From CAZDDY01 sp964504455 (GTDB lineage Bacteria; Patescibacteriota; Minisyncoccia; Phycocordibacterales; UBA9973): 33,235 nucleotides of DNA. How positions within the stretch are numbered: the stretch's first letter is position 1; every line of letters starts with the position of its first letter. The translations under genes were made by a program, and so were the position numbers. Of this stretch, positions 14,631 through 22,795 are shown in pieces. Location of the stretch: assembly GCA_964504455.1 (NCBI GenBank), contig CAZDDY010000004.1, positions 1 through 33,235 on the forward strand, written 5' to 3'. Below the pieces are notes generated by a model that was not told where the DNA came from, did not search any database, and worked only from the letters and a program-made list of their open reading frames with translations.

Positions 14631-14636
14631 GGCTCT
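14613..14636 (-). terminator. Terminator of the Cys-rich anchored protein gene
   Basis: AGAGCC (14617-14622) and GGCTCT (14631-14636) with an 8-base loop, followed on the minus strand by five T. It directly precedes ftsH and overlaps its promoter. Confidence 0.8.
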
Positions 14637-14658
14637 GTCTTCTTACCAAAAAAGGGTT

Positions 14659-15333
14659 TTATTTTTTGTTAAGTGACAAAAGTTCGACGCTCTGTACTAG
14701 TTTGTAATATTCGGGATTCGTTTTTCCGAAAAAAGTAACACGTTTATATGGGTTATCTAAATCAAACACAGTAATAATCTGTCCTTTATAAATACAATCT
14801 TTTACACAATTTGTTTCCCCTGTAGGGAATGAGAATGGCGCACGTCCCTCCACTTGTTGCCCACCATTTGGAAGCTGTCGTCTAAAAGCATCACGAAAAG
14901 CATCTCCCCTTTCAAGAAGTGTTCCTGCAAGATATTTAAATTCAAGTTCACATCCAACACATGGTACACCACCATAAATAAGTAGGTCTGTATTTTTTGT
15001 AAATGATATTTCAAAAGAAACTGCACAAGAAACAGAAGTTGTATCACCTTCACAGTACGGCATTCCTTTTGCAGGAAGTTGTGAAGTTGTGACGATAATA
15101 TCACCAAAAGATCGTGGAAAATGAAACACAAATCCAAAATCTTCACTCACAAAGGCATTATGAAGTCCTACTTCTTGGACGCTCCATCTCTCTGCTCCAA
15201 GTGAAGGAATTTGAGCTTCCATGGCATCACTCTCTTTTCTTGGAACTAACTCTCTATCAAAGACAAAAAACCCTGCAATAATCGCAATAAAGGTGATAAG
15301 TGAGATAAGGGCCTTTCGGTAATGTAATTTCAT
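14659..15333 (-). CDS. Membrane-anchored Cys-rich hypothetical protein
   Basis: 224 residues: one N-terminal membrane helix (about 8-26, ALISLITFIAIIAGFFVF), then an exported domain with seven cysteines after the helix, including CVGC and CVKDC, which suggests disulfides outside the cell. Other visible stretches are FGFVFHFPRSFGDI and NPYKRVTFFGKTNPEYYKLV. Family not recognised. Minus-strand TATAGT (15358-15363) is a likely -10 with a leader of about 17 nt. The DsbA-like protein encoded at 24847 is a plausible oxidant for such proteins, by inference. Confidence 0.7.
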   Translation of the reverse strand: MKLHYRKALISLITFIAIIAGFFVFDRELVPRKESDAMEAQIPSLGAERWSVQEVGLHNAFVSEDFGFVFHFPRSFGDIIVTTSQLPAKGMPYCEGDTTSVSCAVSFEISFTKNTDLLIYGGVPCVGCELEFKYLAGTLLERGDAFRDAFRRQLPNGGQQVEGRAPFSFPTGETNCVKDCIYKGQIITVFDLDNPYKRVTFFGKTNPEYYKLVQSVELLSLNKK

Positions 15334-15381
15334 GTCTATCTTTCTAAATAAGGCAAGACTATATTGAATATACCCTATTTT

Positions 15382-15990
15382 TTAAATAAAAGAAAACAAA
15401 TCTTTTTCTGGAAATCGAACCTTGGTACGAGGAGAATCTCCTCGAAAACCTACAGCAAGTAAGGCTTGGGGATGAATATCTTTAGGAAGAGAAAGTAATT
15501 CTTTCCATTTTTCGTTATCAAATCCTTCCATTGGACAAGAATCGATTTTCATTTCTGCACATGCTGCAAGTGCAAAGCCAAGGGCGATAAACAGGTATCG
15601 AGCAGTCCAATTTTTTCTGTTATTCTCAGAAATTGATTTCGTAACTTCAATGATACTTTGGTAGTACGGTTCAAGCGCTTCTCGCTCTGAACCTTGAATT
15701 TCTTGTGTATTCTGTATTAAATCTAATGCACGCTTTTCCAAGTCTGTCCTTGAACAAAAAACAAAAATGTATGAAGCGCTCATAATCTGACTTTCATTTG
15801 TTGAAGCCTGTGCTAGTGCTTCTCGAATATTTCCTCGAGGAACAACAACGATATGATACGGTTGAAGATTTTTAGAACTTGGAGAAAATTGTATCGCTCT
15901 TTTTATCTTCTCAAGCTGCTCTTCTGATATATCTTCTAAGGTAAACTTCTTTGTCGCATATCGCCAAGTGAGATTTTCTAGAAATGACAT
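15382..15990 (-). CDS. Nitroreductase-family flavoprotein
   Basis: FMN-dependent NAD(P)H oxidoreductase of the NfsB-like superfamily. The 202 residues carry the FMN-binding RYATKKF segment near the start, SPSSKNLQPYHIVVV, a CPMEGF motif, and the C-terminal LLAVGFRGDSP...KVRF pattern. The physiological substrate cannot be inferred. The -10 TATACT lies exactly 6 bases before the ATG (leaderless) and faces the divergent promoter of the gene at 16059. Independent monocistronic gene. Confidence 0.92.
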   Translation of the reverse strand: MSFLENLTWRYATKKFTLEDISEEQLEKIKRAIQFSPSSKNLQPYHIVVVPRGNIREALAQASTNESQIMSASYIFVFCSRTDLEKRALDLIQNTQEIQGSEREALEPYYQSIIEVTKSISENNRKNWTARYLFIALGFALAACAEMKIDSCPMEGFDNEKWKELLSLPKDIHPQALLAVGFRGDSPRTKVRFPEKDLFSFI

Positions 15991-15996
15991 AGCATA

Positions 15997-16025
15997 AGTA
16001 TACCATTTGAAAAAAATGATATACT
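15997..16025. promoter_or_regulatory. Symmetrical divergent extended -10 promoters
   Basis: Minus-strand TGGTATACT (16005-15997) for the nitroreductase and plus-strand TGATATACT (16017-16025) for the gene at 16059 form the arms of an inverted repeat. Each polymerase's -35 region would cover the other's -10, so firing may be mutually exclusive. Confidence 0.65.
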
Positions 16026-16058
16026 TACGAGGAATAAAAACTTAAAAATCATACTGCT

Positions 16059-16940
16059 ATGGATACCACTACCCCCACCAATGTACCCATTTCTACAGAG
16101 ACTACACTTAAGAATTTTACAAAAAAGGTATTACGATTCTTTTTGGGCCTACTCAAGAAGTTTGCAAAAATGCTACTTTTTTTGCATATTTTCTTAATTG
16201 CAATTGTGCTCCTCGCACTGATAGTCTCGCCATTTCACGCAAAAAGTGTCTTTGCGAAATCGAAACAAATAACAGCTGAAAATGGATGGCATCACCCTGA
16301 TGAAGAAACAAATTTTTGGTTGCATTACGCCACGGGAAAAGCAAAGATAAATCTTGAATTAAAACAGAAAATTGCCATGCAAATGGTAATTATTGAAGAA
16401 AATTATAACTTTCACAGGGAAGACAGTGTCAACAGCTTAAAGCACTGCACTCCTGAAGAAAAGTATGTCTATTTTCTTTCTGTCATAAGAGACTCTCTGC
16501 CATACCAAAAAGAAGTATGCGACTTTATGTGGGAATACGCAAAAAAGAGTGGCTCCCCAAAAATTCGCTTAGTATACGGCAATGCTTTTACTCGTAAGCG
16601 ACCATATCAGGAAAATTACAATGGCATAACAAATACCATATACATCAATCCGTTCGGTTATGCTATTAATGAAAGAATTGGTAAAAAAAACCCTGCAATA
16701 AGTTCTATCATTGCTGAGATGGTACATGCCAACCAATACTACACGGACAGAACTCGTTCCATACTACGCTTATCATGGGATGGGTATAGAACTGCCGTAC
16801 GGGCACTTTTTTCAGGAAAACCTTTTATTGATACATACGAAAAAACGTATCACGAAAAAGGCTCAACAGAATATATTGCACACAAAATAAAAGAAGTTGA
16901 GCTGAACGAAAAACTTGAAGAACTGCAAAAAAACAACTAA
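16059..16940 (+). CDS. Anchored zincin-like protein lacking the first His ligand
   Basis: 293 residues: a Thr-rich start, a basic amphipathic stretch, one membrane helix (about 38-60, MLLFLHIFLIAIVLLALIVS) and an exported domain. Near the end, ISSIIAEMVHANQYY followed by YHEKGSTEYIAHKIKE resembles the HExxH...E arrangement of DUF4157-type zincins (HELVHVxQ, then YxxxPxExEAY). In HExxH the first His is Ala here (AEMVH), so metal catalysis is doubtful. The similarity is my reading, not a search result. AAAAACTTAAAAA precedes the ATG by 10 bases. Convergent with the methyltransferase gene, overlapping it by 4 bases. Confidence 0.6.
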   Translation: MDTTTPTNVPISTETTLKNFTKKVLRFFLGLLKKFAKMLLFLHIFLIAIVLLALIVSPFHAKSVFAKSKQITAENGWHHPDEETNFWLHYATGKAKINLELKQKIAMQMVIIEENYNFHREDSVNSLKHCTPEEKYVYFLSVIRDSLPYQKEVCDFMWEYAKKSGSPKIRLVYGNAFTRKRPYQENYNGITNTIYINPFGYAINERIGKKNPAISSIIAEMVHANQYYTDRTRSILRLSWDGYRTAVRALFSGKPFIDTYEKTYHEKGSTEYIAHKIKEVELNEKLEELQKNN

Positions 16941-17803
16941 TTTTTATACCAACGAGCAACAATACCGGCAGGCAAAACCCTTCCGGTATTTTTTTCTTCT
17001 ATACCAAGCTCACCAGTCTCAATATCACCTTCATATTTTTCTTGAAGCAAAAGTAAATTATTTTTATATGCAGTTGGTGAATGTCCTGATGCATAGCCAT
17101 TAATAACAAAAAAGAGCGGGGTATCAGAAAGTACTTTGAGGCATAATTCAAAAAGTTCAACAAATTGTTCTTCAATTTTCCAAACTTCTCCTTTCGGTCC
17201 TCGCCCAAACGCCGGTGGGTCCATAATCACTGCATCATACCGAACACCTCGTTTTATTTCCCTTTTTAAAAACATAAGAGCATCATCTAACATAAAGCGA
17301 ACAGTTTTCTCACCCAAACCAGAAAGCTGTTGGTTTTTCTTCGCCCACGCAAGTGCTGTTTTTGATCCATCAACATGAGTGACTTTTGCTCCAGACTCGA
17401 GTGCTGCAAGTGTTGCTCCGCCCGTGTATCCAAAAAGATTTAACATGTGTACTTCACGAGCAGCCTTTTTTATTTTTTCTCTGATAAAATCCCAGTTTGC
17501 GGATTGTTCAGGGAAAATACCTGTATGCTTAAATGTTGTTGGCTTGATTTCAAATGTTAATCCTGAAAGAGTGATGTTCCAAGTTGTGGGAAGATTCTTA
17601 TTTTTTATCCACTGCACTTCTTTTCCTTTACGCACAAAAGTTGCGTCTGCCCTCTGCCACACTGGCTTATCTTGCAAAGGTCTCCAAAGAGCCTCTGGGT
17701 CTGGTCGCGCTAATACATACGCACCAAAGCGCTCAAGCTTCATACCTGCACCTGAATCAAGGAGTTCGTAGTCATGACTACCTTTTGTGAGAAACATATT
17801 CAT
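16937..17803 (-). CDS. Class I SAM-dependent methyltransferase, RlmI-like
   Basis: Likely 23S rRNA or tRNA methyltransferase of the COG1092 type. 288 residues from the ATG at 17803. Motif I is NLFGYTGGATLAALESGAKV with the acidic VTHVDGSKTALAWA strand, and motif IV is VIMDPPAFGRGPKGEVWK; FKHTGIFPEQSANWDFI precedes them as in this group. The N-terminal PUA-like domain of E. coli RlmI is missing or reduced, so the exact target is uncertain. A GTG at 17812 also opens the frame but lies inside the -10 TATAGT (17811-17816), so the ATG 7 bases downstream, leaderless, is preferred. Confidence 0.85.
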   Translation of the reverse strand: MNMFLTKGSHDYELLDSGAGMKLERFGAYVLARPDPEALWRPLQDKPVWQRADATFVRKGKEVQWIKNKNLPTTWNITLSGLTFEIKPTTFKHTGIFPEQSANWDFIREKIKKAAREVHMLNLFGYTGGATLAALESGAKVTHVDGSKTALAWAKKNQQLSGLGEKTVRFMLDDALMFLKREIKRGVRYDAVIMDPPAFGRGPKGEVWKIEEQFVELFELCLKVLSDTPLFFVINGYASGHSPTAYKNNLLLLQEKYEGDIETGELGIEEKNTGRVLPAGIVARWYKN

Positions 17804-17810
17804 ACTTAGC

Positions 17811-17853
17811 ACTATAGCAAATACATAAAAGAAAAACCCCTTGCGGGGCTTCT
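17811..17853 (-). terminator. nrdB terminator abutting the methyltransferase promoter
   Basis: On the minus strand AAGCCCC/GGGGTTT with a GCAA loop (17851-17834) is followed by a T-rich run. The next gene's -10 TATAGT (17816-17811) lies only 17 bases beyond, so the T run occupies its -35 region. Confidence 0.78.
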
Positions 17854-18855
17854 TTATTGCTCTTCTTCTTTCTTTTTTTGTGAGCCGTGCGCATCTACTT
17901 CGTACGCAGTATTTTGCTGTTCAAAGAAATTCACAAGTTCAAAGACATCTGTTGATGTTGCCATCCATTTTGCAGGATTAGTTGCATTGTAGTGTTTTGG
18001 CATACCTATTTCCTCTAATCTTCTATCTGCAACATATTTTACATACTGATTCACGTATTCTGCGTTTAATCCTAAGATGCCATTCGGGAAAAGATCTTTG
18101 TTGTAGGCAATTTCAAGATCAACACCTTCAATAACAATATTGCGAATTTCTTCTGCGAACTCTGGTGTCAAAAGTTCGTGATTTTCTTCCAAAATATTGA
18201 GAATAAGGTTTATTCCAAATTTCAAATGAAGTGATTCATCTCGAAGCACCCAGTTTAGCATTGAACCAAAGTTTCGAAGCTTGTTTCTTTGTCGGAATGA
18301 GAATATAACCATGAATCCTGAGTAAAACCAGATTCCTTCCATAACAATGTTATATGCAATCAGGTTCCGAATAAAATCTTTCTTGCCCTCCGCTGAATCA
18401 ATATTTAACGTAGTTTCTGTCATCCGCTTGAGGTATTTGTTGATGTAGTCCTCTTTGGCAATCATGGATGGCGTGCTGGTATGTACTTTGTATACATGAT
18501 CTCTATCCATTGGGAATGTTTCGAGAACATATTCAAAAGCCACACAGTGATTTGCCTCTTCCCACATCTGTTTTGCAATATACAAATGACATTCTGGAGA
18601 CTTCAGGTATGGATATACACCGAGCGCAAGAGCGCGATTCACAATAAGTTCTGCAGGATTAAAAAATGACATAAGAAACTTCACTGCGTGACGTTCATCT
18701 TCTGTCATGTCGTTCCAATCTTTTATATCTTCTCCAAGTGGAATTTCATGTGGGAACCAGGTATTTCGTACAGCTTGATTGTAAAGCTCATATGCCCACT
18801 TGTACTTCATTGGGTGAAGTGATGTGTCTTTTGGTTCAGGTTTTCCTATTAACAT
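17854..18855 (-). CDS. nrdB: Ribonucleotide reductase small subunit, class Ic-like
   Basis: Generates the oxidant for deoxyribonucleotide synthesis. 333 residues of ferritin-like fold with all six metal ligands: Glu69, Glu100, His103, Glu173, Glu207, His210. The place of the radical tyrosine (E. coli Tyr122) is Phe107, and the first ligand is Glu rather than Asp. The seven positions have the same spacing as Glu89/Glu120/His123/Phe127/Glu193/Glu227/His230 of Chlamydia trachomatis R2, a constant offset of 20. That protein is the class Ic type with a Mn(IV)/Fe(III) cofactor. Second gene of the operon, 27 bases after nrdA; no nrdI nearby, as expected for class Ic. Confidence 0.95.
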   Translation of the reverse strand: MLIGKPEPKDTSLHPMKYKWAYELYNQAVRNTWFPHEIPLGEDIKDWNDMTEDERHAVKFLMSFFNPAELIVNRALALGVYPYLKSPECHLYIAKQMWEEANHCVAFEYVLETFPMDRDHVYKVHTSTPSMIAKEDYINKYLKRMTETTLNIDSAEGKKDFIRNLIAYNIVMEGIWFYSGFMVIFSFRQRNKLRNFGSMLNWVLRDESLHLKFGINLILNILEENHELLTPEFAEEIRNIVIEGVDLEIAYNKDLFPNGILGLNAEYVNQYVKYVADRRLEEIGMPKHYNATNPAKWMATSTDVFELVNFFEQQNTAYEVDAHGSQKKKEEEQ

Positions 18856-18882
18856 ACGTAGTATTTCTTAGATTTATAATGA

Positions 18883-21498
18883 TTACTGGCATCCTTCACA
18901 CAACAGTGCATCTTGCGGATCCTCAATATCGTGAACGACGATCTTTGGCTTGCTTGGAGCTGCTCCCGCAAGTGCTGGTGTTTCTTCCTCTTTTTTAGGA
19001 ACCTCTACAGTTTCATTAAAAATAGGTATTTGTGTCTCTGGAACAGTAATTGGTGAGACAATTGGCTCAGAAATTTTTTCTTCAACTGGTGGTAATGGTT
19101 TGCTTTCTGTTGCTTTTTCAAAAACTGAAGCAAATCCTCTTTTTCCAAGAGCATGAGACTTGTTAACTTGAATGGTTGATTGCTCTGCTGAATGTTGTGG
19201 CTTCATGTGTAAGTAGTAAGTCGTCTTTAAACCTTTTTCCCAAGCTGAAGTATAAATATTCATCACCTCATCGATGTCTCTCGTCTCAAGATACATATTT
19301 CTTGAAATTCCTTGATCTACCCACTTTTGTGCTCGAGCAGCGATTTCTATAAACGCATATGGTGATGTAGAAAAAGATGTCTTGTACATGTTTCTTATGT
19401 GCTCAGGAATACCTGGAACATTTTCAAGTTGGCCGTGTGAAGCCAAGATTTCTTCTCGATGCTTCTCCCATAAACCTTCTTTTTGAAGATCTGAAACCAT
19501 GTTCGGATTAACTTCAAGATATTTTCCTGAAATCTTGTTTCTTGAAAACATTTGAGCAAAACGTGGATCAATGCCTGGGCTCGTTCCAGCAACAAGTCCT
19601 ATATTTGCATTTGGTGCAATTGCAAGGACAGTTGCATTTCTCATTCCTTTACGAACACGTTTTCGAAGAGCTTCCCAATCAAGTTCGGGGATTCCAGGAA
19701 CACTCCCTTTCACGACACTAAGTTCATGGCCTCGGTCATGTTCAAGTTTTTCAATTGTATCAATAGGAACTTTACCATTTGACCACTCTGATCCTTCAAA
19801 ATTTTTATATGATCCGCGCTCTTGTGCAAGATTTGCTGATTCATCAATTGCCATAAAACTAATAAATTCGAAAACTTTGTCAGTAAAATCATGTGCTTCC
19901 TTGTCTTCGTATGACCATCCGAGTTGTTCTATCGCATCAGTAAGACCCATAAGTCCAAGACCCACTGCTCTATTTTCACTGTCAGCTTTTTTTGCTTCGG
20001 CAATCGGTAGCTCATTTACATCTATAAGGTTATCAAGCTGTCTAATAGAAAGACGTGTTGATTCTTCAAGTTTCATCCAATCGAGTTGCTTCGCTACAAT
20101 ATGTCGTGCAAGATTGATTGAAACCAAATTACAAACTGCAATATTATCTTTATTTTGCGGAAGTGTTACCTCGGTACAAAGATTTGAAGCATGAATAGTG
20201 CCAGTATTATTATTTAGTGCTCTATTGTTGATAGTATCCTTCCAAGTAAGCCATGGGTGTGAAGTGGTTTCAAGAGACACAAGGATGTTTTTGTACTGCA
20301 CTCGTGCTGGAATCTTTCTCCAAAGAGCCATTTGTCCTGCCTCAGCCATATCACAATACTCTTGGTATCGTTTAGAAAATGCTTCTCCGTAAAGTTCTAC
20401 GAGGTCAGCAGTTTCCTTTGGATCAAAGAGATACCAATCACGATCCTCCTTTACTCTATTCATAAATTCATCAGAGATATAGACTGCGGTATTTGCAGTT
20501 CTTGTACGGCGATAATCATCTCCAGCATTTTGCTTTAAGTCTATAAAATCTTGAAAATCAAGGTGCCAGTTCTCCATATAGAAACAGAGGGCCCCTTTTT
20601 TCTTTCCTCCTCTTTGGACTGCACGGACTGCTGAATCAATAATGTGAAGAAAAGGTACTGGACCAGAAGAAACAGTATTATTTGATTTAAGTGTTGAACC
20701 ACTTGCACGAAGTTTTGTCACGGCAAGTCCAATACCACCGGTTGCTTTTGAAAGCATTAAAACATCTGAGACTGTTTTCCCAATGTGTGCCATATCATCT
20801 TCAACTTGCATCAAAAAACAATTTGAAAGTGATGGTCGAGTCGTCCCTGCACCAATGTTCGTTGATCCGGCAGAAAGATATTCTAATCGAGACATCTTAT
20901 CGTAAAACTTTTTTGCCCACTCAGTTGGATTTTTTTCATATGTAGACATTCCCATTGCAACTCGCATCCAGAAATATTGCGGTGTCTCTAGTGGGGATTG
21001 TTTCGTATCTTTCGTAAGATACCTGTTTAGCATTGTCGATACACCAGAAAATTTGTATAGTTCATCGCGTTCAATGCGAAGTGATTGTGCGAGTTCTTCT
21101 AAATCAAATTTTTTTGCGAGATCTGGATGAAGTAATTCCATCTCCACACCCAGACGAATGTACTTAGGAAAATGTTCCTTGTGTAATGTTTGCAATTCAT
21201 CTTTTTCTGAATAATCACCTAGAACTTTCTTGTATATTGTTTTAAGAAGTAATCGAGTCGCAATTTTATCGTAATTTAGATCATATTGTGCATTCTGAAG
21301 TGCAGCATTGATCGTTGCTTGATCCATTTCTTCAGTTGTAATGCCATTGTATAGCGTAAGCTGTGTTTCACTTGCAATCTGAGTGACCTTTTCGATTGGA
21401 TTTGGCAGGCCAACACATGCACGTTCAATGGATTTGTTTATGCGATCAGCATTAAACAATTCTTTGGTACCGTCTCTTTTGGTGATTTGGATCTCCAT
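18883..21498 (-). CDS. nrdA: Ribonucleotide reductase large subunit
   Basis: Reduces ribonucleoside diphosphates. 871 residues: an N-terminal ATP-cone (MEIQITKRDGTKELFNADRI, about 1-95) that should confer allosteric activity control; the catalytic barrel with the redox Cys in SLSNCFLM, the NLCTEV loop holding the Asn-Cys-Glu active residues, and the partner Cys in VCNLVSINL; the radical-transfer pair KTTYYLHM; and a Pro/Glu-rich linker of about 80 residues ending in the thioredoxin-reducible CEGCQ. The linker is longer than in E. coli. Promoter not clearly identified; the 332-base upstream spacer holds a hairpin near the 5' end. Confidence 0.97.
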   Translation of the reverse strand: MEIQITKRDGTKELFNADRINKSIERACVGLPNPIEKVTQIASETQLTLYNGITTEEMDQATINAALQNAQYDLNYDKIATRLLLKTIYKKVLGDYSEKDELQTLHKEHFPKYIRLGVEMELLHPDLAKKFDLEELAQSLRIERDELYKFSGVSTMLNRYLTKDTKQSPLETPQYFWMRVAMGMSTYEKNPTEWAKKFYDKMSRLEYLSAGSTNIGAGTTRPSLSNCFLMQVEDDMAHIGKTVSDVLMLSKATGGIGLAVTKLRASGSTLKSNNTVSSGPVPFLHIIDSAVRAVQRGGKKKGALCFYMENWHLDFQDFIDLKQNAGDDYRRTRTANTAVYISDEFMNRVKEDRDWYLFDPKETADLVELYGEAFSKRYQEYCDMAEAGQMALWRKIPARVQYKNILVSLETTSHPWLTWKDTINNRALNNNTGTIHASNLCTEVTLPQNKDNIAVCNLVSINLARHIVAKQLDWMKLEESTRLSIRQLDNLIDVNELPIAEAKKADSENRAVGLGLMGLTDAIEQLGWSYEDKEAHDFTDKVFEFISFMAIDESANLAQERGSYKNFEGSEWSNGKVPIDTIEKLEHDRGHELSVVKGSVPGIPELDWEALRKRVRKGMRNATVLAIAPNANIGLVAGTSPGIDPRFAQMFSRNKISGKYLEVNPNMVSDLQKEGLWEKHREEILASHGQLENVPGIPEHIRNMYKTSFSTSPYAFIEIAARAQKWVDQGISRNMYLETRDIDEVMNIYTSAWEKGLKTTYYLHMKPQHSAEQSTIQVNKSHALGKRGFASVFEKATESKPLPPVEEKISEPIVSPITVPETQIPIFNETVEVPKKEEETPALAGAAPSKPKIVVHDIEDPQDALLCEGCQ

Positions 21499-21830
21499 GC
21501 TTTATAAAAAATTAAAATTACTCGACTTTAGAGCGTATCTTTTGCGCAATCACTTCTGTCGTGACTGTCTATACATAACTCTGCAAAAACCTCTCTTTGT
21601 TCCTCTATTTTGCACTTTTTTTGCGTATGTTGTAAATGTGGAAAACTGAAAAAATGACCTATTTCGGGCAACGACAACGCATGAAACCTGAAGTCAAATT
21701 GCACAAAGAAAAAAGCTTACTGAGTAAGCTTTTTTTTACACTTAAATTTTTTTTTTAAACTGGCTTAGAAAGATTTTTTGTGTAAAAAGGAAGGCAAGGA
21801 AGAGAAAGGTTGGACTTGGAGAGAAAAATC
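21499..21830. other. Spacer between nrdA and the LOG-family gene
   Basis: No supported gene. It holds the terminator at 21709-21737, a 7-bp hairpin (CAATCAC 21547-21553 with GTGACTG 21561-21567) in the probable nrdA leader, and one TTTTCCACA (minus strand, near 21640) that resembles a single DnaA box. No tandem NrdR boxes and no clear -35/-10 pair for nrdA were recognised. Confidence 0.5.
21709..21737 (-). terminator. Strong terminator of the LOG-family transcript
   Basis: AAAAAAGCTTA (21709-21719) and TAAGCTTTTTT (21725-21735) with loop CTGAG. A/T tracts flank it on both sides; it lies about 95 bases after the minus-strand gene stop. Confidence 0.88.
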
Positions 21831-22553
21831 CTAAGCGGAAAGTTTATGCCTCCGTTTACCCACGTTAAACCGATGCAAAAGTTCAACTGCTTCATCAACG
21901 CTATCAACGATAGAGAATATTCCAATATCTTTTGTATCAATAAAATTCCTTTTATCTAAAAAACCAATAATATTAATCGCAAGCGGTTCCCAAAATTCTT
22001 TTCCAAATAAAATAACGGGTGCTGGTTGTGCTTTATGGTTTTGTTCAAGTGTTAAAAGCTCGAATAACTCATTTAAAGTACCAAAACCTCCCGGGAAAAC
22101 AACAAAGGCGTCGGCAGTGTATGTCATGATTACCTTTCGAGTAAAGAAAAATTGAAAATTAACTGCTTCATCAACGTATGGATTAATACCTTGCTCGTGC
22201 GGAAGAGCAATACCCATTGCAATCGATCGTCCTCCTGCTTCTTGTGCACCTTTGTTTGCAGCTTCCATGATTCCTGGACCACCACCAGTTGCAACTGATA
22301 CATTAAATTCTCGTGAGAGTCGTGATCCAAGTTCTCGTGCATAATCAAAATATTTTCCTGACGCTTCAGTTCGTGCACTTCCAAAAATCGTTACTAGGTG
22401 TTCATGACGTTTTACCAAATCAAAACCCTCTCGTAATTCATCTTCAGCAATGCAAAGCATTTGTTCACTATAATCTGCAGGTGCAATACCTTTGCAAATT
22501 TTCCGAATGTCTTCGTTGTGTATAATTAATTTTTGTGATGATCGTTCTGCCAT
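21831..22553 (-). CDS. LOG-family nucleotide-binding protein
   Basis: 240 residues of the LOG / TIGR00730 Rossmann family, once called lysine decarboxylases; characterised members are nucleoside 5'-monophosphate phosphoribohydrolases. Signatures: VTIFGSARTEASGKYFDYAR, VATGGGPGIMEAANKGAQEAGG and FPGGFGTLNELFELLTLEQ, which contain the GGGxGxMEA and PGGxGTxxE motifs. It follows a 56-residue membrane-protein gene by 2 bases and was probably transcribed with it. Confidence 0.93.
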   Translation of the reverse strand: MAERSSQKLIIHNEDIRKICKGIAPADYSEQMLCIAEDELREGFDLVKRHEHLVTIFGSARTEASGKYFDYARELGSRLSREFNVSVATGGGPGIMEAANKGAQEAGGRSIAMGIALPHEQGINPYVDEAVNFQFFFTRKVIMTYTADAFVVFPGGFGTLNELFELLTLEQNHKAQPAPVILFGKEFWEPLAINIIGFLDKRNFIDTKDIGIFSIVDSVDEAVELLHRFNVGKRRHKLSA

Positions 22554-22555
22554 TT

Positions 22556-22726
22556 TTAAATCAAATTAAAAACAAAAAGAATAGTTAGTACCACAGCAAT
22601 CATTCCAAGTACTTGATTTATTCTCCACAGGATAATGTCTACAACAATAAGCACGGCAAATGCTCCCCATCCAAATGCACTCACCGCAGAGATAAAGGAG
22701 TTCCAAATAGTTATGATTTGTGTCAT
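22556..22726 (-). CDS. 56-residue membrane microprotein
   Basis: The ATG at 22726 opens MTQIITIWNSFISAVSAFGW, continues with two hydrophobic segments (AFAVLIVVDIILW and GMIAVVLTILFVFNLI), and stops 2 bases before the LOG gene. Support: a -10 TATACT placed exactly 6 bases before the ATG, as in other leaderless genes here, an upstream terminator, and tight coupling. A different frame over the same bases gives a Cys-rich product that looks spurious. Function unknown. Confidence 0.75.
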   Translation of the reverse strand: MTQIITIWNSFISAVSAFGWGAFAVLIVVDIILWRINQVLGMIAVVLTILFVFNLI

Positions 22727-22732
22727 GCAAAA

Positions 22733-22741
22733 AGTATATCA
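22733..22741 (-). promoter_or_regulatory. Promoter of the microprotein-LOG operon
   Basis: Minus-strand TGATATACT, an extended -10, ends 6 bases before the ATG at 22726. The preceding terminator's T run lies in its -35 region. Confidence 0.75.
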
Positions 22742-22755
22742 CACTCACGGAATGC

Positions 22756-22783
22756 AAAAAGCCGGAGCATGCTCCGGCTTTTT
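22756..22783 (-). terminator. Terminator of the sigma/anti-sigma/coiled-coil operon
   Basis: A 28-base perfect palindrome: A5, GCCGGAG, CATG, CTCCGGC, T5. It lies just after the stop of the exported coiled-coil gene. Confidence 0.93.
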
Positions 22784-22795
22784 GAAATTATGCAC

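Noticed and set aside
14596..14649. N-terminal extension of FtsH by 18 residues
   Set aside because: The extension would be encoded by the upstream terminator and the ftsH promoter itself.
19571..20194. 207-codon open frame on the plus strand
   Set aside because: Lies wholly antisense to nrdA, which has full active-site conservation.
21630..21660. Possible replication origin or DnaA site upstream of nrdA
   Set aside because: Only one loose DnaA-box match and no cluster, AT-rich repeat array or dnaA/dnaN neighbours.
22566..22757. 63-codon Cys-rich frame on the minus strand
   Set aside because: A different frame over the same bases gives a hydrophobic protein with a matching leaderless promoter and tight spacing to the next gene, which is far more plausible.
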